Below are positions 59,784 to 64,000 of a stretch of DNA of 64,000 nucleotides, piece after piece (the stretch's first letter is position 1; each line of letters opens with the position of its first letter). Position numbers and translations under genes: made by a program. This DNA comes from Cytophagaceae bacterium. GTDB taxonomy: Bacteria > Bacteroidota > Bacteroidia > Cytophagales > Cyclobacteriaceae. Under the pieces are notes generated by a model that worked only from the letters and a program-made list of their open reading frames with translations, searched no databases and had not been told where the DNA came from. The DNA is taken from contig CP030886.1 in NCBI GenBank assembly GCA_006969745.1, positions 3,569,234 through 3,633,233 on the forward strand, written 5' to 3'.

Positions 59784-61523
59784 CTATATCCTACTCTGAT
59801 AGGTATACAGTTCAAAGTAACGGCCCTCTTTGGCAATGAGCTCGTCGTGTGTGCCTCGCTCTACAATCTCACCCTCTTCTATTACCAATATCTGATTAGC
59901 TTTTCTAATAGTGCTTAGTCGGTGGGCAATTACGAAAGTGGTTCTGTCCTTCATTAAGCCATCCAAACTTTTCTGAATGAATGTCTCACTTTCGGTATCC
60001 AAATTGGAAGTTGCTTCATCTAAGATGATAATTTTTGGGTTCGCTAGCAATGCTCTGGCTATAGATATTCGTTGCTTTTGACCTCCTGAAAGTTTCACTC
60101 CCCGCTCACCAATAACAGTATCCAGCCCATCTTCAAAACGATCGGTGAATTCATTGACATAGGCACCTTTGACTGCCTCCAGGAGTTCTGACTCAGTAGC
60201 ATCAGGCCTTGGGAAAAGGATATTTTCTCTTATGGTTCCTTCAAATAGGAAATCATCTTGAAGTACAACGCCTAGGTGCTTTCGATAGCTGGAAAGGTTC
60301 ACTTTGGTAATGTCATGACCATCTATGGTAACACCGCCTGTTTTTGGACTTAGAAAGGTTGCTGCCAAACTGGCCGTAGTTGATTTACCAGAACCTGAAC
60401 TTCCAACCAGCGCAGTGACTGAGCCCGGAGGCGCTTTGAAAGAAATCCCTTTCAAAACTTCTTTCCCTTCTTCATAGGCAAATGAAACGTTGTTGAATTC
60501 AATATCTCCATTCACCTGTTCAAGGACGATTGGTCGGTCATTGATCATGTCTTCAGGATTCATTTTCATTATTTCCTCTGTACGGTCAAGTCCGGCAAAG
60601 GCCTCTGTAAGTTGACTGCCAATATTGCTCATTTGAACGATAGGAGCTATCATGAAGGCCAGAAGGGATATGAATGAAATCAATTCTCCTGAAGTCAATT
60701 CATTTTCTATCATAAAGTAGCCACCCATTGCAAGGATACCCGCGCTGGCAAATCCAATTAAAAACGTCCCCGAACTAGTGACAACAGCTGTGGCTGTAAG
60801 GCTGGATTTTACATTTTCATATAGTCTTCTTGCACCATCTTCAAACGTCTTATTTTCTGATGCTTCTGCGTTGAAACCTTTGATCACACGTACGCCATTG
60901 AGAGTTTCGGTAAGTCTGCCGGTTACTTCAGCATTGAGTTTACCACGCTCCCTGAAGATTGGTCTTATCCGTCCAAATGCTTTGAGTGCTATAACAGCAA
61001 ACAAGCCGACAGGCACCAGTGTGAAAATTGTCATCGAAGGGCTGATATTTATGAGAAGTATTAGCGCAAGCACGGACGTTATCGTACCACCAATTAGTTG
61101 AACCAGCCCTGTGCCAACCAAATTTCTTACACCTTCCACATCTGTCATAATTCTAGACACAAGTGCTCCTGACTTATTATTGTCAAAAAAATTAATTGGT
61201 AGTGAAAGGATTTTTTTTTGAACTTTTACTCGCAATTCTGAGATCAGAAATTGTGCTTCTACGCTTAGGATTCGTGTGAGCAGGAAGGAAGAGACAGCTT
61301 GCACGGCTAATGAAATGACTATGACTATGACAATTAGCTTTAGCATCGCAAAGTCTTTGTTAGGAACCGCATCATCCAATAAATATTTGGTAGCTGCCGG
61401 AAGCACAAGCCCTGCCGGCCTGCTTATGATGATAAGAAGTAATCCAATAAATATGGTTTTTCTCCTCGGCCAGATTATGTTTCTGACTGCCCAGGCGAAG
61501 GTGACGTTTTTGTTTTTGCTCAT
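59784..61523 (-). CDS. MsbA/BmrA-type ABC exporter
   Basis: A 579-residue half-transporter with the membrane domain first (about 1-320, six helices) and the ATPase domain after (about 340-579): Walker A GSSGSGKSTT, Q-loop GVVLQDDFLFEG, signature KLSGGQKQRISIARAL, Walker B IIILDEATSNLD and VIAHRLSTI. It works as a homodimer to export lipids or drugs; the substrate is unknown. It starts leftward upstream of the Crp/Fnr gene, with 56 bases between them. Confidence 0.94.
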   Translation of the reverse strand: MSKNKNVTFAWAVRNIIWPRRKTIFIGLLLIIISRPAGLVLPAATKYLLDDAVPNKDFAMLKLIVIVIVISLAVQAVSSFLLTRILSVEAQFLISELRVKVQKKILSLPINFFDNNKSGALVSRIMTDVEGVRNLVGTGLVQLIGGTITSVLALILLINISPSMTIFTLVPVGLFAVIALKAFGRIRPIFRERGKLNAEVTGRLTETLNGVRVIKGFNAEASENKTFEDGARRLYENVKSSLTATAVVTSSGTFLIGFASAGILAMGGYFMIENELTSGELISFISLLAFMIAPIVQMSNIGSQLTEAFAGLDRTEEIMKMNPEDMINDRPIVLEQVNGDIEFNNVSFAYEEGKEVLKGISFKAPPGSVTALVGSSGSGKSTTASLAATFLSPKTGGVTIDGHDITKVNLSSYRKHLGVVLQDDFLFEGTIRENILFPRPDATESELLEAVKGAYVNEFTDRFEDGLDTVIGERGVKLSGGQKQRISIARALLANPKIIILDEATSNLDTESETFIQKSLDGLMKDRTTFVIAHRLSTIRKANQILVIEEGEIVERGTHDELIAKEGRYFELYTYQSRI

Positions 61524-61559
61524 AAAGAAGTTGTAACCTTGATTTTTGCAAAATGGTTC

Positions 61560-62255
61560 TTACACCAGAAGATCGACAAACCAGAAATGAACTTGACCAT
61601 TACCAGTAGGATTTGGATAAGACCGTTTCACTTTATCTCCTAATTGAAATGATATTGAATTTTTAAAGATGGGACCATCATAGCAAAAGGTATGAAACTC
61701 TCCATTTTCACCGCAAGGATCAATACCTGAAGGTAGATCCTCGATGAATGATTGATCTATCACTCTCCCAAGAAAACGTTCGCCTAGTTGATCGTTGGCA
61801 CTGACGACAACTGCTTTGAAACCAAGTGAAATAAATTCCTTTATAAGCAAGAGCGTATCTTGTTTCCACAGAGGAAATACTGATTGAAATCCCAGATTTT
61901 TCATTTCTTTCTCCCTGTAGTTCTTCAGATCCTCCAAAAAGATATCTCCAAATGCCGCATGAGTATATTCTTGGGATTTTAGTTGTTTCATGGCTTTTTG
62001 TACAGCATCCTCATAAATCTCCATTGAAGCGGACTCCGGGAGTTTGATCAAGCTATTGCCAAGACCAAGAGATTCAATTTGCTTTTTGAGCAACACGATA
62101 GGAGTGCCGTGCATGGTCACACGATCGTAATGCTCATTAACAGTAGTGACCAAATGACTCACATCAAAGGACGGGTTTAGGATCAGACGATACAATGCGA
62201 GGGCTGAGTCTTTTCCGGAGCTCCAGTAAAATACAGTCTTCTTTTTACCTGGCAC
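61560..62255 (-). CDS. Dph6-related PP-loop ATP pyrophosphatase
   Basis: A 231-residue PP-loop enzyme related to diphthine-ammonia ligase (Dph6), which activates a substrate with ATP to form an amide. The nucleotide motif is VFYWSSGKDSALALYRL near the start, then VTMHGTPIVLLKKQ, DIFLEDLKNYREK and GIDPCGENGEFHTFCYDGP, the E-N-G-E-F/H-T-F family signature. Bacteria lack diphthamide, so the true substrate is unknown. I choose GTG 62255; GTG 62264 is possible. The frame runs further up into the upstream gene. The overlap with dksA/traR-like gene suggests coupling. Confidence 0.86.
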   Translation of the reverse strand: MPGKKKTVFYWSSGKDSALALYRLILNPSFDVSHLVTTVNEHYDRVTMHGTPIVLLKKQIESLGLGNSLIKLPESASMEIYEDAVQKAMKQLKSQEYTHAAFGDIFLEDLKNYREKEMKNLGFQSVFPLWKQDTLLLIKEFISLGFKAVVVSANDQLGERFLGRVIDQSFIEDLPSGIDPCGENGEFHTFCYDGPIFKNSISFQLGDKVKRSYPNPTGNGQVHFWFVDLLV

Positions 62256-62568
62256 AGTTGACACATTTGTTACTTTCAGGCATGAGGAGTACTCTCCCAA
62301 TCGGAATGGGTTTTTTGCATTTTATGCATAAACCAAAGTCTGGTTTACCAACGTTATCCTTGGCTTGAAGGAGCTTACTAAGCTTTGTTTCTGCCTGTCG
62401 TAAAGCAGATTCGGTTATGCTCTTGTTGTTTATGGCATCCATACGAGAAATTCTCCCGATGGAGTTGTCCAATGTTACCGGTTTGCTTTGCTCTTTGTAG
62501 TCAGCTATCAATGATGCAGTTTTGGCTATTTCTTCCTCGATTTTTTGTTTGATTTCATCGACTTCCAT
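62245..62568 (-). CDS. DksA/TraR zinc-finger family protein
   Basis: A 107-residue protein with a coiled-coil start (about 1-75, EIKQKIEEEIAKTASLIADY) and a four-cysteine zinc finger CIKCKKPIPIGRV to KCVNCAR at the end, the layout of short DksA/TraR proteins that bind the secondary channel of RNA polymerase. The DxxDxA-type acidic tip is represented by SRMDAINNKS. It overlaps the Dph6-like gene by 11 bases. It could modulate transcription, but direct evidence is absent. Confidence 0.85.
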   Translation of the reverse strand: MEVDEIKQKIEEEIAKTASLIADYKEQSKPVTLDNSIGRISRMDAINNKSITESALRQAETKLSKLLQAKDNVGKPDFGLCIKCKKPIPIGRVLLMPESNKCVNCAR

Positions 62569-62611
62569 CAGCTAAAAGTATCAAAAAGCAGGGGGATATG
62601 GATATTCCTTT

Positions 62612-62619
62612 TATTTTTG
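62612..62619 (+). promoter_or_regulatory. Putative -7 element (TATTTTTG) for the lipoprotein gene
   Basis: TATTTTTG fits TAnnTTTG exactly and is 43 bases before the ATG at 62663, in the gap to the divergent DksA-like gene. A -33 element is not clear. The gap is A/T-rich, so chance occurrence is possible. Confidence 0.4.
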
Positions 62620-62662
62620 TACTTATTAAAGAAAAATTTATCTTTTAATTATAACTACCAAA

Positions 62663-63427
62663 ATGAAACACCTGAGAAAAATTACGCTGATTGTAGCTGT
62701 TGTTGCTTTATTGTTTAGTGTATCATGCAGCAAAGATGATGATGCATCTGTCGATCTTGCAACTGTAGAATTTGCTTTTGATCAATCCAATCCTCCTATA
62801 GAGCAAACTGTAATTAACAATCTTATCAATTCTGAAAATGAGAACGCATCTCTGGCGGGCACTTACCTGTCTACTGCCAACCTGATGACTATTTGGCTGA
62901 GTTACTTCAATCAACCATCTAATGCGGTGCAGGCAGACTCACCAATAGGTGGTGTTTGTGGAAATAATTCAGTGACTTACACGTGGACCTCAACTGCTGG
63001 TTCGGAAAGTTTCACAGTAGCTTATCAGATTTGTGAAACAGATGATGACTACATATTCCAGGTTTTCTGGTCCGTGAACGGGGGCGACTTTGAGCAGATT
63101 ATTTATGCGGAAGAATCTAAATCAGAACTTCGAGAAGGCTTTATGCAATTGTTTGCTACCAACCCAAATGCAGAGGTTGGCAGCACAGTGGTGCTTGAAT
63201 ATGAATGGAGGGAGAGTGCTGATGGCTCGTTCAACTATACTGTTTCTAACGATGAGCAAAGCTTCTTATTGGAGATTTCGGTAAACGCCGATAATTCAGG
63301 TTCTCTTTCGTATAGCTTCGATGGAGCACTTTACTACACGGCTACCTGGGATGCCACAGGCAACTCAGGAACTTATGCCTACTACTCTGATGGTGAAGTC
63401 ACTCAATCTGGTAGCTGGTCAAACTAG
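62663..63427 (+). CDS. Lipoprotein of unknown function
   Basis: A 254-residue lipoprotein (LLFSVSC, lipid Cys22, then SKDDDASVD). The mature part is rich in Ser, Thr, Asn, Tyr and Trp, with beta-strand-like repeats such as NGGDFEQIIYAEESKSEL, LEISVNADNSGSLSYSFDG and TATWDATGNSGTYAYYSDG, like some cell-surface proteins of Bacteroidota. Two cysteines (GGVCGNN, YQICETD) may form a disulfide. Function unknown. A strong terminator follows, and a possible -7 element precedes, suggesting a single-gene transcript. Confidence 0.75.
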   Translation: MKHLRKITLIVAVVALLFSVSCSKDDDASVDLATVEFAFDQSNPPIEQTVINNLINSENENASLAGTYLSTANLMTIWLSYFNQPSNAVQADSPIGGVCGNNSVTYTWTSTAGSESFTVAYQICETDDDYIFQVFWSVNGGDFEQIIYAEESKSELREGFMQLFATNPNAEVGSTVVLEYEWRESADGSFNYTVSNDEQSFLLEISVNADNSGSLSYSFDGALYYTATWDATGNSGTYAYYSDGEVTQSGSWSN

Positions 63428-63447
63428 GTTCATAGAACTAAAAATAT

Positions 63448-63478
63448 AAAGCGATTCATTTTTTGAATCGCTTTTTTT
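63448..63478. terminator. Intrinsic terminator, probably bidirectional
   Basis: AAAGCGATTCA, five T, TGAATCGCTTT and then more T make an 11-base perfect stem with a U-rich tail, 20 bases after the lipoprotein stop. The A-rich side also gives a U-tract leftward, so it may end the convergent cupin transcript too. Confidence 0.88.
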
Positions 63479-63809
63479 ATGAATTAGAATTAAGATAATC
63501 TTCCCGAACGGGACTAAAAACATCCATTAGTTTGCAGGCAGTAAGTGCTATGCCGGAATGAGGAACATTTGAGGGAATTATGGCCACATCTCCAGGTTTC
63601 AAATGTCTTGTTTCTCCATCTATTGTTAGCTCGTATTCTCCCTCCATCACCTGAGCAACCTGCTCATGATGATGTGAATGTTCTGGAAGCGGACTTCCTT
63701 CCTTCACGTCCCAAAATGCAAAGGTCATTTGTTGGCTGTGTACAAAGCGAACAGTGTATCCGGGTAATATTTCCCTTGGATGAATATTTTCTAAGTTTTC
63801 AAAAGGCAT
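63477..63809 (-). CDS. Single-domain cupin protein
   Basis: A 110-residue cupin. I choose ATG 63809 (MPFENLENIHPREILPGY), which starts just after the stop of the upstream gene; ATG 63833 would overlap it by 22 bases. Motif 1 is PLPEHSHHHEQVAQVMEGEYEL, and motif 2 PGDVAIIPSNVPHSG; the metal-binding His and Glu are all present. Small cupins may be sugar-binding, dioxygenase or regulatory; the role is unknown. It is likely transcribed with the upstream partial gene. Confidence 0.88.
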   Translation of the reverse strand: MPFENLENIHPREILPGYTVRFVHSQQMTFAFWDVKEGSPLPEHSHHHEQVAQVMEGEYELTIDGETRHLKPGDVAIIPSNVPHSGIALTACKLMDVFSPVREDYLNSNS

Positions 63810-63811
63810 TT

Positions 63812-64000
63812 TCAATTGTTTAGGCTGGTCCACATTCTTGAAATCACTACCCAGCTTCCTTCCATGTTTTTCTTATAGACAGTGCTGGCATGAGAGGTTG
63901 ATTCTTTCGTCATTGTGAAATCTCCCTGGGTATATGTAAAATTAAGTGTTCCGATCTCCAACGAGTAGGCCATCGAGTCTGTTCCTTGAAGATCAAGTAG
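63812..64000 (-). CDS. Carboxy-terminal end of a DUF4440/NTF2-like protein (5' end outside window)
   Basis: The last 62 residues of a gene running in from the right. They include EIGTLNFTYTQGDFTMTKES, then YKKNMEGSWVVISRMWTS and a stop at 63812. The late beta strand with G-x-W-V-V followed by x-x-x-W-S/T is typical of SnoaL/DUF4440-type NTF2-fold proteins, but that is a weak match. The stop lies 2 bases before the cupin start, so the two are probably one transcript. Confidence 0.5.
   Translation of the reverse strand, partial: LLDLQGTDSMAYSLEIGTLNFTYTQGDFTMTKESTSHASTVYKKNMEGSWVVISRMWTSLNN

Overview
The window is chromosomal DNA of a Bacteroidota bacterium, most likely a marine-type member of the order Cytophagales. 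This is inferred from content: a Por/type IX secretion (T9SS) sorting tail on a subtilisin-like protease, a Y_Y_Y sensor propeller protein, an ECF sigma factor followed by an outer-membrane-protein gene, a CtlX-type citrulline hydrolase, a PadR plus prefix-domain permease pair, menaquinone synthesis (MenA), several SpII lipoproteins, and -7 elements of the Bacteroidota form TAnnTTTG. About 62 protein genes are packed tightly on both strands. No tRNA, rRNA, CRISPR array, insertion sequence or prophage was seen. No gene-free stretch exceeds about 205 bases; the largest (9081-9284 and 4755-4945) hold nothing recognisable.

Layout. 1-3.5 kb: end of dnaG, ribBA, an exported protein and surE. 3.4-4.8 kb: three tandem exported paralogues. 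4.9-9.1 kb: a GNAT-nitrilase fusion, an AsmA-like protein and an LpxR-like lipid A deacylase. 9.3-11.6 kb: lipoprotein, ECF sigma factor, a 46-codon anti-sigma-like ORF and an outer-membrane protein. 11.6-15.1 kb: a CDF metal exporter, a 2-oxoacid dehydrogenase E2 and CinA. 15.3-23.4 kb: a calerythrin-like EF-hand protein, the sensor propeller, MtgA and the T9SS protease. 23.4-27.3 kb: SDR, membrane protein, FolA, Fmt, and an aspartyl-protease/PDZ protein. 27.4-30.6 kb: SDR, LysR regulator with a palindromic operator, and an EamA transporter. 30.6-35.2 kb: a leftward run with a 59-codon gene, unknown protein, VOC, pirin, glutaminase, DoxX-like protein and NamZ. 35.3-37.2 kb: LolC/E-type permease and polyprenyl-phosphate mannose synthase. 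37.3-42.5 kb: an arginine region (SpeA; divergent pentein hydrolase, CtlX, ArgS). 42.5-47.5 kb: MenA, a tandem universal stress protein and a WD40-caspase protein. 47.5-54.9 kb: DUF1801, a two-component system and a divergent six-gene sulfur operon. 55-58.7 kb: small exported protein, ArfB, PadR and permease. 58.7-64 kb: DUF2892 membrane protein, 32-codon membrane ORF, Crp/Fnr regulator, MsbA-like exporter, Dph6-like PP-loop enzyme, DksA/TraR protein, a lipoprotein, a cupin and the end of a further gene.

The part most likely to be a coherent, little-described system is 47.9-54.9 kb. An OmpR-type response regulator and a histidine kinase with a cysteine-containing periplasmic sensor are transcribed away from a six-gene unit: periplasmic rhodanese, two half-size YeeE/YedE sulfur importers, a membrane-anchored rhodanese lacking its cysteine, a propeller lipoprotein and a class V (cysteine-desulfurase-like) aminotransferase. 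Between the two units sit six TTAA(C/G) half-sites at 9-11 base steps, the arrangement expected for an OmpR/PhoB-type regulator. About 4 kb downstream, a Crp/Fnr protein with one conserved-looking cysteine is followed by a YgaP-like DUF2892 protein, a further possible sulfur link. Other points of interest are the sigma factor/outer-membrane-protein unit, in which a usually fused protein is split at an overlapping TGA/TTG, and the calerythrin-like calcium protein.
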